In this document: piece after piece, positions 9,898 to 17,204 of the stretch | How positions within the stretch are numbered: the stretch's first letter is position 1 | How the letters are laid out: every line of letters begins with the position of its first letter | Source of the DNA: DAOPYU01 sp942493245 | GTDB taxonomy: Bacteria; Sumerlaeota; Sumerlaeia; UBA8349 | Direction of reading: 5' to 3' | Assembly (NCBI GenBank): GCA_942493245.1 | Contig: OW818685.1 | Span: 2,480,001-2,544,000, forward strand | Length of the DNA: 64,000 nucleotides | Notes under the pieces: generated by a model | What the model saw: only the letters and a program-made list of their open reading frames with translations | Told to the model about the DNA's origin: nothing | Database searches by the model: none | Position numbers and translations under genes: made by a program

Positions 9898-10048
9898 GAT
9901 TCCTCCCCTCCACCTTTTCCGGCAACTCGAAGTCACTCGGAGCGCCGTACATTATTGCGGCGACATCTGTCCAAAGAGGTTGAACGGCGTCGCCGTTTCA
10001 TTTTCCCCCTGCCAGCCAGCGACAGTCCGTTGGGTACTGTGCGCGTTA

Positions 10049-10126
10049 CAGTCGGCCTGACAGCGCCACGACCGGCAGGATCAGCGCCATGAACCTGACC
10101 GCTTTTATGAAGCGTTGAGTATTCAT
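10049..10126 (-). pseudogene. Truncated small lipoprotein-like ORF (entericidin-like?)
   Basis: An ATG at 10126 overlaps the stop of the upstream DUF3185-like gene as ATGA and opens a 25-residue ORF, MNTQRFIKAVRFMALILPVV followed by ALSGRL-like residues and a stop. It looks like a lipoprotein signal that breaks off where a lipobox Cys would be expected. Shifting frame by one base at the stop gives DCNAHSTQ and an open continuation to about 9953. Either a frameshifted small lipoprotein or chance. No homologue is recognised with confidence. Confidence 0.3.
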
Positions 10127-10452
10127 GCCTCGAACTCATTTCCCTTCTTCCCGGTCCGTTGAAATCCGGATTCACCCAGAGAAAAATCCTCGGTATATAG
10201 CCTGCGTCTTTTCTTCACACCGTTCCATTTGTGCATCACACCAGACTTTCTGTCGTTCCGGATCAGCAAGACGATTCCACCCGAAAGCGCGACCCCGCCC
10301 AGGATTGGCGGCAGGGGAATCGCTCGGGGTTTCTCAGTTGTCACCCGGGGAGCGACGGTAACTTGTCCGGTTATGCAGATTATGGCTTGACAGGCAAAGG
10401 CCGCGTACCCCAGGACAAAGAGGATGATCCCCATCAACTTTTTTGTCTTCAT
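10123..10452 (-). CDS. DUF3185-like small membrane protein with C-terminal extension
   Basis: 109 residues from ATG 10452 (AGGGAGGAC upstream). The first 70 residues parallel the DUF3185-like protein at 6192-6413: an N-terminal TM helix starting MKTKKLMGIILFVLG, the loop VTTEKPRAIPLPPILGG and a second TM helix. The family normally ends near residue 70-75. Here about 40 extra basic, non-hydrophobic residues follow (RNDRKSGVMHKWNGVKKRRR onward), so the native stop has probably been lost or frameshifted. Its stop overlaps the next small ORF. Confidence 0.7.
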   Translation of the reverse strand: MKTKKLMGIILFVLGYAAFACQAIICITGQVTVAPRVTTEKPRAIPLPPILGGVALSGGIVLLIRNDRKSGVMHKWNGVKKRRRLYTEDFSLGESGFQRTGKKGNEFEA

Positions 10453-10579
10453 ATGGCGTCCTCCCTTATACCGTCCGTGGAGTGTGATCCACACCCGCCG
10501 AAAATGCGCTTCGTCCCGAATGATGTTGCCGCTCGGTCATTCTGTGCGCGCCCGGTTCTTTGCGCCCGAGACCGAACCC

Positions 10580-10738
10580 TTACAACCGCCCCATGAGCGC
10601 CAGGACCAACACGATTACCAGGATGGTCCCCATTAAGCCCGACGGCCCATAGCCATAGCGATGGTAACCCCATCTGGGCAAGCCGCCAAACGCGAGAATC
10701 AGCAATACGACCAGCAGAATAACTCCAAGAGTACTCAT
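10580..10738 (-). CDS. DUF3309 family small membrane protein (52 aa)
   Basis: 52 residues from ATG 10738 with AAGGAGCAGG upstream. MSTLGVILLVVLLILAFGG is a TM helix, then a short WGYHRYGYGPSG turn and a second helix ending LVLALMGRL. This matches the DUF3309 family in length and pattern. Such proteins accompany CsbD, YtxH and BON genes in stress-response clusters; the biochemical role is unknown. Confidence 0.85.
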   Translation of the reverse strand: MSTLGVILLVVLLILAFGGLPRWGYHRYGYGPSGLMGTILVIVLVLALMGRL

Positions 10739-10911
10739 GATCCTGCTCCTTGTGCCTTCAAACCGAAGATTCAACTGCGGGGAAAAATTCCCCGGGGATG
10801 GCCGCTTTCCCATCCGGAGGATCTCACCGAATTACCCGTAAGACGGTATTGCGTGTCGAACCGGTCTCGGTATTCTCCGGGTGGGAGTCGCGGAGCCATC
10901 CCCGATTCGTT

Positions 10912-11481
10912 TCACATCTGTCCCAGAGCGGCCACTTCCTGTGTCGAGATGTTCTGGACCACGAGGCCCTCCGAGTCGGTCAGGCTCAGGGAACCATCCT
11001 GTCCCCGGATGACTTTCCCGTCCAACTGCCCATACGGATCGCGAACTTCAAATTCCGTATCGGAGACCTTGACGAAGTGTTTCTGGGCGATGATCGTATC
11101 GTCGCGCGACAGCGTCAACGTCACCTCGCGCCCGTCATCGGACGGGGACAAGGCGACCTGCGTGCCGTCCACCTCCTGGTTGTACGAAACATCCGTCCGC
11201 GAACCGGTCCAGAATTCGATCAGGTTGAAAACGACAATATCCCCGACCGCCGCCCCGGCATAGATGGGAATGAACAACCACATGACGGCCGATTGAGCCA
11301 TCTTTCGCTGTGTGTTGTCCCCGTCAACCGAACCGTAAACATTGCGGTTCCCGTTGTAAACGGCCCGCGTCAGCGGGAAGCCTCCGAAACAGCCACTCAG
11401 CGACAGCGTCGCCAGGGTGACCACCAGGCCCAGGCAAACGCAACTACGCAATCTCTTGAACACCCCTCCTGATGTTGTCAT
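10912..11481 (-). CDS. DUF3332 family lipoprotein
   Basis: 189 residues from ATG 11481 (GAGGAGAACCC upstream). A lipoprotein signal ends in LSLSGC, putting the lipidated Cys near residue 31. It is followed by GGFPLTRAVYNGN and a hydrophobic segment MWLFIPIYAGAAVGDIVVFN, both typical of DUF3332, and then a beta-rich periplasmic part (TDVSYNQEVDGTQVALSPS). Predicted to be outer-membrane or inner-membrane anchored facing the periplasm. Function unknown; the context is the leftward envelope-stress block. Confidence 0.8.
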   Translation of the reverse strand: MTTSGGVFKRLRSCVCLGLVVTLATLSLSGCFGGFPLTRAVYNGNRNVYGSVDGDNTQRKMAQSAVMWLFIPIYAGAAVGDIVVFNLIEFWTGSRTDVSYNQEVDGTQVALSPSDDGREVTLTLSRDDTIIAQKHFVKVSDTEFEVRDPYGQLDGKVIRGQDGSLSLTDSEGLVVQNISTQEVAALGQM

Positions 11482-11566
11482 GATGGGTTCTCCTCTTGTC
11501 TCGCAGAATCTCTTTTTCACCATCGAAACGATGGTTTTTCACACCGTTCAGTGCGAAACCTTTTTT

Positions 11567-12085
11567 TCAGTTCGCGCTGTTGTGGTGAACGGTGTGATTG
11601 ATCGCCCTGGTCTCGTTCAGAATACTTTGCACACATCTGATTTCATTGAGCGTACCCTGAATGAAGACCAGGATCTGGTTTTTCATCAACGCCTTCTCAT
11701 ATTCGACCAGGCTCTCCTGGGGGATGCCGATGCCGGAAAGCCCCGTCTCGAAACCGCTTGCCGGATGATCGCCGTTCCCCTGCTCCTGCGTCGCAACGAT
11801 GCTCCGGACCAAGGGTCCTGCGACAAGAACCGGGCCACTCTCAAAGAACCAGAAAACGCCCCACCCCCTCAAAATGGACCAGAGCCTTTCCCAGAACGGC
11901 CCCAGGTTACCTCGATACAGGAATCGTTCCCCCGCATTGCGCGAGCCCACCATGTCCTTCCAGTAATCCCGGCCCACGAATGAAAGAAGATCCATGTCGC
12001 ATCCCTCGACCTGAAGTCGCGAGAACGCTTCGTCGGCCTGGTCTTGAGTCGCGTAAATTGCCACGCACAAATGTTGATCAGCCAT
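11567..12085 (-). CDS. DUF1269-like general stress protein
   Basis: 172 residues from ATG 12085 (AAAGGAGAT upstream). The N-terminus, CVAIYATQDQADEAFSRLQ, and the motifs LLSFVGRDYWKD, GPVLVAGPLV and GIPQESLVEYEKAL match the DUF1269-like family annotated as general or heat-induced stress proteins, which have a central glycine-rich hydrophobic segment. In homologues the middle is a membrane-inserting hairpin; here it is shorter and carries WSILRGWGVFWFF. It has its own promoter with an activator-type palindrome (12147-12164). Confidence 0.75.
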   Translation of the reverse strand: MADQHLCVAIYATQDQADEAFSRLQVEGCDMDLLSFVGRDYWKDMVGSRNAGERFLYRGNLGPFWERLWSILRGWGVFWFFESGPVLVAGPLVRSIVATQEQGNGDHPASGFETGLSGIGIPQESLVEYEKALMKNQILVFIQGTLNEIRCVQSILNETRAINHTVHHNSAN

Positions 12086-12120
12086 GGGAAATCTCCTTTC
12101 TTTGGCGCTCATGGAGATCA

Positions 12121-12169
12121 GGATAGCCGAAAGGAAGGACCTCGTCTGCCACCTGAGTTGCAGTGGCGT
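12121..12169 (-). promoter_or_regulatory. Activator-type promoter of the DUF1269-like gene, palindrome copy 1
   Basis: An 18-bp imperfect palindrome, CTGCCACCTGAGTTGCAG, at 12147-12164. On the minus strand 20 nt separate it from a -10-like TATCCT (12126-12121), giving a start near 12114 and placing the palindrome centre at about -41, the position of a class II activator. The roughly 50 bp downstream resembles the copy at 13387. Confidence 0.55.
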
Positions 12170-12256
12170 CTTTTTCTGAAAGGTAACCGCTCGGATCATT
12201 CCGAATCTGCCGCCTGCGGCGCATATCCGCGCACCAGCAGGCCTTTCCCCGCCCAT

Positions 12257-13081
12257 CTACTTGGTTCTGGCCTCTTCTACGGTCATCAGGTTATTCACGC
12301 TGCTCACTCCCAGAATGTCGTTGACTCGCTTGGTGACCAGAGATTTTTCGGCCGCATTTTGGGCAATGCCGGTCAATGTGACCTCCCCCTCCCGTGTCAC
12401 GACCTGTATCCGAGTGGCGCTGGTCGAGCGATGCGTTTGCAGAGCAGTCCTGACCTGGGCGCTGATGGACGCGTCATCAATCTTCTCGTACAGGGTTCGC
12501 TCCACCCTTTCCGGAGCCACCACCACCGTCATCAGATTTTTCACCTCTATCACGCCTTCGATATCATTGGCGTATTCGGTGGTCAATGCCTTCTGGGCGA
12601 TGCTCGAAGCTTCGCCCTTCAGTGTCACGACACCATCCTGCACCTCAATGGCGGTCTTGCCCGCACTGACGTTGCGATGGAACAGAAGAGAGAGCATCAC
12701 CTTTCTGCCGATCCATGTATCCGCATTTTCGGCGGCGACTTCGGCTTCGGTCGCCAGTTGATTCTCCACGCCGATAACCTGGGGCAGACTCGCTGCCGTC
12801 TCCTCGGCCAAGACCCTGTGGAACTTCAAGGCCACAGTCCCTGTCAACGTAACGAAGCCCTTTTGGGCCTCGATCTTGATCGAATCGTCCTTGAGATACG
12901 TCCGATAGACGTAGGTATTCTTGAACGACGATTCAATCGTTTCATCGACTTTCTCGACGGCTTCTTTCACATGGCCAGCCGCCTGGTCCGTCTGGCCTCC
13001 ATGTCGAAGATGGTCGTTGTCGGTCAACGCCCCCGCCGCTTCCTTGATTTGACCCTTCATGATGTCTGTCCTGGCGCCCAT
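12257..13081 (-). CDS. CsbD-like plus triple BON domain protein
   Basis: 274 residues from ATG 13081 (AAGGAGTC upstream). The first 45 residues resemble CsbD (MKGQIKEAAGALTDND, QAAGHVKEAV). Three BON domains follow at about 55-115, 125-190 and 200-270, each with the pattern of a hydrophobic strand, VTLTG or VTLKG, then VxNLMTV. BON domains (OsmY type) bind phospholipid surfaces and are induced by osmotic or envelope stress. No export signal is visible, so the protein is probably cytoplasmic or peripheral. Joining CsbD to BON repeats in one chain is less common than separate genes. Confidence 0.85.
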   Translation of the reverse strand: MGARTDIMKGQIKEAAGALTDNDHLRHGGQTDQAAGHVKEAVEKVDETIESSFKNTYVYRTYLKDDSIKIEAQKGFVTLTGTVALKFHRVLAEETAASLPQVIGVENQLATEAEVAAENADTWIGRKVMLSLLFHRNVSAGKTAIEVQDGVVTLKGEASSIAQKALTTEYANDIEGVIEVKNLMTVVVAPERVERTLYEKIDDASISAQVRTALQTHRSTSATRIQVVTREGEVTLTGIAQNAAEKSLVTKRVNDILGVSSVNNLMTVEEARTK

Positions 13082-13195
13082 AATGTGACTCCTTCTTCCG
13101 GAAAGTGTTGTCGTCTTTGTCTCTGAATCGGTTCAAAAGAACCGCCTGGGAGATCGCTCGAATAACAGGCGCGGCCTGCCGATGGAGACGGTCCC

Positions 13196-13314
13196 TCAGT
13201 TCTGACGTCCTTTGCCCGCCTTTTCGAAGGCGGCGGGTCTCGGCCATAGGGTGTGACCCTGGCAACCGCGAGCGCCATCCTGAAGATCCGTTTCATGTGG
13301 GGTCGGTGTATCAT
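13196..13314 (-). pseudogene. Possible frameshifted entericidin-like lipoprotein
   Basis: An ATG at 13314 with a good AGGAG site opens MIHRPHMKRIFRMALAVA, a signal-peptide-like start. After that the frame loses sense, but reading across two or three single-base shifts gives a Gly-Cys, then TYGRD, FEKAGK and DVRTE, close to the entericidin pattern of Cys, TxxGxG(R/K)D, then xxGxxI. The other frame ends in GRQN and a stop at 13196. It could be a real but decayed entericidin, or sequencing indels. It lies directly downstream of palindrome copy 2. Confidence 0.35.
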
Positions 13315-13354
13315 TGGTTCTCCTCAGGTTAATTGCCTTCTCCTCTGTACTTAT

Positions 13355-13407
13355 GGATATACAATATCCGAAAGAAAATACCCCGTCTGCCACCTGGGTT
13401 GCAGTGA
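13355..13407 (-). promoter_or_regulatory. Activator-type promoter, palindrome copy 2
   Basis: CTGCCACCTGGGTTGCAG at 13387-13404. On the minus strand it is followed after 20 nt by TATTGT (13366-13361), the same geometry as copy 1, with the palindrome centred about -41. CTTTCGG and TATC-rich flanks are shared with copy 1. It would drive the entericidin-like ORF and probably the CsbD-BON gene. Confidence 0.55.
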
Positions 13408-13433
13408 CGATTATTTATGTAGATTTTTCGTGA

Positions 13434-13451
13434 CTGCTACCTAAGTGGCAG
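13434..13451 (+). promoter_or_regulatory. Palindrome copy 3, upstream of the histidine kinase
   Basis: CTGCTACCTAAGTGGCAG, close to a perfect palindrome, 47 bp from copy 2 and in the orientation that would serve the rightward kinase gene. In that direction it shares the GGCAGACGA flank with the other copies, but the -10 at the matching distance (GAGACT) is poor. Confidence 0.45.
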
Positions 13452-13562
13452 ACGAAAATTTCATCCAATGAGAGACTGTTACTTTCTGGAAATTCCTCGC
13501 TCACTGAGGCGGACCGAGCTTCGGAGAGGGATCGTAAAACGGGAAACATATTTTTTTTGGGG

Positions 13563-14042
13563 GGTATGACAATGACGGAGGCAAATGCTGAGAATCTACT
13601 GCGCCGCGACAACAGCGAACTGAGTTGGCGAATTGCTCAGTTGGAAGAAACATTTCTGGAACAGTATCCGGCCAATGAGGCGTTGCAGAATTCCGATAAG
13701 CATTACCGGCGGATCTTTGAATCGGCCAAGGAGGTCGGCTTGGTTCAAAATGACTATATGGGTAAGGTGGTCGATGTCAATCCTTTTCTGATGCAATTAA
13801 GGGGTGTGACGATGCCAGACACAAATGCCGAAAATCAACTGCGCCGCGACAACAGCCGACTGAGTTGGAAGATTTCTCAGTTGGAAGAAAAATTCCTGGA
13901 AGAGGATCATACCGACGAGACGCTTAAAGATTCCGAAAAGCGTTACCGGCGGCTCTTCGAATCCGCGAAGGACGGCATTCTGATCCTTGATGCCGATACG
14001 GGTAAGGTGGTTGATGTCAACCCGTTCCTGTTGGAGTTGCTC
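13563..14042 (+). repeat. 240-bp in-frame tandem duplication within the kinase gene
   Basis: The unit starting at ATG 13572 recurs at ATG 13812. Both copies encode Asn-Ala-Glu-Asn, LRRDNS, LSW, QLEE and later GKVVDVNPFL. The duplication carries the upstream GGGGT(A/G)TGAC stretch, so copy 2 contains its own ATG with AAGGGG upstream. Copy 1 of the PAS start is interrupted by the join. Confidence 0.85.
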
Positions 14043-15842
14043 GGTTATTCATATGACGCCTTGTACGGGCAATATATCTGGGAACTCGGTGTTTTCAAAG
14101 ACATTGCCGCATCCAAGGAAGCCTTCAAATGCCTGCAGGATAACGAATATATCCGGTACGACGATTTGCCGCTGGAAACCCTCTCCGGCCACCCGATCGC
14201 CGTGGAGTTTGTCAGCAATGTTTACCTGGTGGATCATTGCAAGGTGATTCAGTGCAACATCCGCGACATCACCGCGCGCAAGCACGCCGACTCCGAACGC
14301 AAACGGTTGATGGCGGCCATCGAGCAATCCGGAGAGGTTATCGTCATGACCGACGCTCAGGGCCTCATCCAGTTCGTGAACCCGGCCTTCGAGCGGGTAA
14401 CGGGTTACAGCCGAGAGGAAGCCATCGGTCAGAATACGCGCTTCCTCAAGAGTGGCGACCAGGATGATCCCTTTTACCAGAATCTCTGGGAGACCATTTC
14501 CAGCGGCAGAACCTGGGAGGGACGCTTTGTCAACAAGCGCAAGGACGGGACTTTCTACACCGAGGAAGCGACAATTTCGCCGGTTCGCGACACGGCGAAC
14601 CGGATCGTCAACTATGTGGCCGTCAAACGGGATATCACCGAGCAACTCCGGCTGGCGGCCCAGTTTCAACAGGCCCAGAAAATGGAAGCGGTGGGCCTGC
14701 TGGCGGGCGGTGTGGCCCACGACTACAACAATATGCTCGGTGTGATCCTCGGTTATACGGAACTGGCCCTCAGCAGGGTAACACCGGGGGAGCCGCTGCA
14801 TGACGAACTGGAGGGCATTTACAAGGCCGCCATCCGTTCCTCGGACATCACCCGGCAATTGCTGGCCTTTGCCCGCAAGCAGACGATCTGCCCCGTGGTC
14901 CTTGACCTGAACCTGACCGTGGAGAGCATGCTCAAGATGCTCCGGCGACTCATCGGCGAGGATATCGATCTGGACTGGCGACCCACAACGGATGCGTGTT
15001 CGATCAAGATGGACCCCGTCCAGGTCGATCAAATTCTGGCCAATCTGTGCGTCAACGCCCGGGACGCCATTGCCGACGTCGGCAAGGTCACAATCGAAAC
15101 GGGGAACGACGCCTTCGACGAGACCTACTGCGCGGATCATGACGGGTATGTGGCAGGAGAGTACGTGCGGCTGGCCGTCAGCGATGACGGATGCGGGATG
15201 GACGAGGAGATCCTTGACAAAATTTTCGACCCGTTTTTCACAAGCAAAGAACTGGGGCAGGGAACCGGCCTGGGACTCTCGACGGTGTATGGCATCGTCA
15301 AGCAGAATCATGGATTCATCAATGTTTCCAGTGAGCCCGGAAAAGGGACCACCTTCCGAATCTACCTGCCCCGCCACGCGGAACAGGCCGCCGCTGCACA
15401 GCGAGAAGGTCCGGAGGAAATCGCTAAAAGTCACGGCGAAACGATACTGGTAGTAGAGGACGAGGCAGCGCTTCTGGAGATAGACAAGACGGTGCTGGAA
15501 AGGTTCGGGTATCGGGTACTGTCCGCAGAAACGCCGGGTGAAGCCCTTCACCTGGCCCAGGAACACGCTGGCGAGATAGACCTGCTCCTCACCGACATTG
15601 TCCTGCCGGGAATGAACGGGCGGGACCTGGCGGAACAGTTGCAATCCATTTGCCCCCGTATGAAAACGCTGTTCATGTCCGGTTACCCAGCCGACGCGAT
15701 CGCCAACCGGGGGGTACTGGACGAGAGCGTGAACTTCATCCAGAAGCCCTTCTCGATGAAATGCATGGCCGCCAAAGTGAGCGAGGTACTGAGAGAGAGT
15801 GAGCCGGGCGCCGCAGTCTATGACCCTGAAAACCGCAGTTGA
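13572..15842 (+). CDS. Hybrid PAS sensor histidine kinase with receiver domain
   Basis: 756 residues from ATG 13572; the ATG at 13566 is equally possible, and upstream is a G-rich stretch rather than a clean Shine-Dalgarno. Order: two near-identical N-terminal coiled-coil plus partial PAS units (1-80, 81-160), a complete PAS (about 115-225), a second PAS with PAC ending YVAVKRDITEQ (about 240-360), HisKA with phospho-acceptor His383 in GGVAHDYNNML, HATPase (about 480-600, GCGMDEEILDKIF and GQGTGLGLS) and a receiver (about 625-745) with phospho-acceptor Asp675 in LLLTDIVLPGMNG. No TM segment, so a cytoplasmic sensor. It is next to the Crp/Fnr gene and the stress block, and the REC domain may be the only local phosphate acceptor. 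Confidence 0.92.
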   Translation: MTEANAENLLRRDNSELSWRIAQLEETFLEQYPANEALQNSDKHYRRIFESAKEVGLVQNDYMGKVVDVNPFLMQLRGVTMPDTNAENQLRRDNSRLSWKISQLEEKFLEEDHTDETLKDSEKRYRRLFESAKDGILILDADTGKVVDVNPFLLELLGYSYDALYGQYIWELGVFKDIAASKEAFKCLQDNEYIRYDDLPLETLSGHPIAVEFVSNVYLVDHCKVIQCNIRDITARKHADSERKRLMAAIEQSGEVIVMTDAQGLIQFVNPAFERVTGYSREEAIGQNTRFLKSGDQDDPFYQNLWETISSGRTWEGRFVNKRKDGTFYTEEATISPVRDTANRIVNYVAVKRDITEQLRLAAQFQQAQKMEAVGLLAGGVAHDYNNMLGVILGYTELALSRVTPGEPLHDELEGIYKAAIRSSDITRQLLAFARKQTICPVVLDLNLTVESMLKMLRRLIGEDIDLDWRPTTDACSIKMDPVQVDQILANLCVNARDAIADVGKVTIETGNDAFDETYCADHDGYVAGEYVRLAVSDDGCGMDEEILDKIFDPFFTSKELGQGTGLGLSTVYGIVKQNHGFINVSSEPGKGTTFRIYLPRHAEQAAAAQREGPEEIAKSHGETILVVEDEAALLEIDKTVLERFGYRVLSAETPGEALHLAQEHAGEIDLLLTDIVLPGMNGRDLAEQLQSICPRMKTLFMSGYPADAIANRGVLDESVNFIQKPFSMKCMAAKVSEVLRESEPGAAVYDPENRS

Positions 15843-15890
15843 AACGAATAAAAAGCGACTCGGAAATCCTTGCGAATGACGGGAAAGGGG

Positions 15891-16619
15891 TCACTTTTCC
15901 AGCACATGCTCGCAATACTCCCGCAATTTCTCCAAATCGTGAACCACCAACTCGCCTCGGGTGGTGCTGATCAAGCCCATATGGATAAAATCCTGCAGGT
16001 GTCGGTTGACGATAACGCGCACCGAACCAATCATCCGCGCCATGGCTTCGTCCGAGAGGGTATTGATCAACGGTGGACGTGGAATATCTTTTCCCAGGAT
16101 TTGGAAATCTGGCGAGGCCTGTTGCAGAATCAGCTTCGCCAGTCGTGTGACGGTTTCATAAAGCGCCAGGTCTGCGGACAAGTTCTCCAAGCTGCGAATC
16201 TTTTCTCCCAGGTACGGCAGAAAGGCGCGGTTGAATGCGGGATGCGTCTCGACCCATTGACGCACCTTGACAATCGGAGCGGTGATGACCTCAAGCGGTT
16301 CCAGGGCGACGGGATCGAGGTCATGTTCCCGGCCGTCGAGCAGAGAGATGACATCGAAAGCATCGCCGGCGCCCAGCGTGAACAGGGTAATCTGCCGCCC
16401 CGTCTCCGGGTTGGTCCGCGTCAGTTCCAGGCGCCCCGCAATGATCACCGTGAAAAGTTCATTGGCCAGTTTAGGCGGCAGGTGCGCACCTTTGGGCCAC
16501 GTCTCGCGCCGATAGATACCCAGCATCGCTTCAAGGGTCGGGGCATCCAGATCCGCAAACAGGATGGACTTTTCTATAGCGCCCCGGCAGTGCTCATAGA
16601 ATGGCGATTCAGGTTTCAT
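15891..16619 (-). CDS. Crp/Fnr family transcriptional regulator
   Basis: 242 residues from ATG 16619 (GGGGG 8 nt upstream). A cyclic-nucleotide-binding-type beta barrel (about 15-130, with LFTVIIAGRLELTR and ITLFTLGAGDAFDVISLLDG) is followed by a dimerisation helix and a C-terminal winged helix-turn-helix (about 170-225, with LSDEAMARMIGSVRVIVNRH). The phosphate-binding-cassette Arg and Glu of true CRP are not evident, and there is no N-terminal Cys cluster like that of FNR, so the ligand is unknown. It ends 49 bp after the kinase stop, facing it. It is the obvious candidate for binding the 18-bp palindromes. Confidence 0.88.
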   Translation of the reverse strand: MKPESPFYEHCRGAIEKSILFADLDAPTLEAMLGIYRRETWPKGAHLPPKLANELFTVIIAGRLELTRTNPETGRQITLFTLGAGDAFDVISLLDGREHDLDPVALEPLEVITAPIVKVRQWVETHPAFNRAFLPYLGEKIRSLENLSADLALYETVTRLAKLILQQASPDFQILGKDIPRPPLINTLSDEAMARMIGSVRVIVNRHLQDFIHMGLISTTRGELVVHDLEKLREYCEHVLEK

Positions 16620-16727
16620 ACTGGCCCCCGAGTCAATACAAAGCGCATACCTCTCGCGAGCAGAAGAGTTCCGTTTCTTTGATCCAATAGATTGAGGTGC
16701 TGAACAAATCCACCTTAAGTTAATGAG

Positions 16728-16756
16728 AAAATAGCACATGTTCCCAGCAAAGTCAA
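16728..16756 (-). promoter_or_regulatory. Sigma70-type promoter of the Crp/Fnr gene
   Basis: Minus strand TTGACT (16756-16751), a 17-nt spacer, then TATTTT (16733-16728). The start near 16720 gives a leader of about 100 nt before ATG 16619. Confidence 0.6.
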
Positions 16757-16957
16757 AATGTAAATTATATCTGATCCTTGATCGGGTGCAAGCCGCCTCC
16801 CGCGTTCGTACCAGGCCAGGACGCAGCCGAGGTCCATTTCCCGGACAATACTTGATTCAAGAGAACTTGGTAAAGTCTCCCCTATCTGAGAGTCCTTATG
16901 AACACGGTTGCGTCTGGGGAGCCAGAATTCAAAAGCCCCCTTTCAGGGGGCTTTTTC
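16757..16957 (+). other. Gene-free stretch ending in an intrinsic terminator; possible small RNA
   Basis: About 200 bp with no convincing protein, closed by the terminator at 16931-16957 in the plus direction. The kinase gene upstream is separated from it by the oppositely oriented Crp gene, so the terminator should belong to a separate short transcript. No clean plus-strand promoter and no 6S, tmRNA or other known RNA fold was recognised. Confidence 0.25.
16931..16957 (+). terminator. Intrinsic terminator
   Basis: Stem AAAAGCCCCC / GGGGGCTTTT with a TTTCA loop, followed by T residues. Symmetric enough to work in both directions. Confidence 0.8.
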
Positions 16958-17059
16958 GTTAACAGGGTGTCCCTCTCTCGCGAGAACCCCCGATATTTCG
17001 AATTGATTTCAAAGAGGTTGGCGAACACTCAACCCAGTTCCAGAGGAAAAATGAGATCC

Positions 17060-17107
17060 AATAAAAGATCCGCCCGCCCTGTTTTCCGGGCGGGCGGATC
17101 TTTTATT
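17060..17107. terminator. Bidirectional terminator, perfect 20-bp hairpin
   Basis: Arms 17060-17079 and 17088-17107 are exact reverse complements with an 8-nt loop (TGTTTTCC). The GC-rich core CCGCCCGCCC is flanked by an A tract and a T tract, so it can terminate in either direction. It lies 97 bp beyond the stop of the leftward oxidoreductase gene. Confidence 0.9.
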
Positions 17108-17204
17108 ATGTCATGCCGAAATGATAGTCTCTCTCCCCGGATCACTTTAGAAATCAGAAAGTAGAGAAATCACTTCCCTTCCGCAATTGATCGCACTCAG
17201 ACCC

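Noticed and set aside
14049..15644. Minus-strand ORF of 531 codons
   Set aside because: Opposite the kinase and receiver domains, which are fully supported by motifs.
16757..16957. 6S RNA or tmRNA
   Set aside because: The 5' and 3' ends do not form the long closing stem of 6S, and there is no tRNA-like end; kept only as a weak small-RNA candidate.
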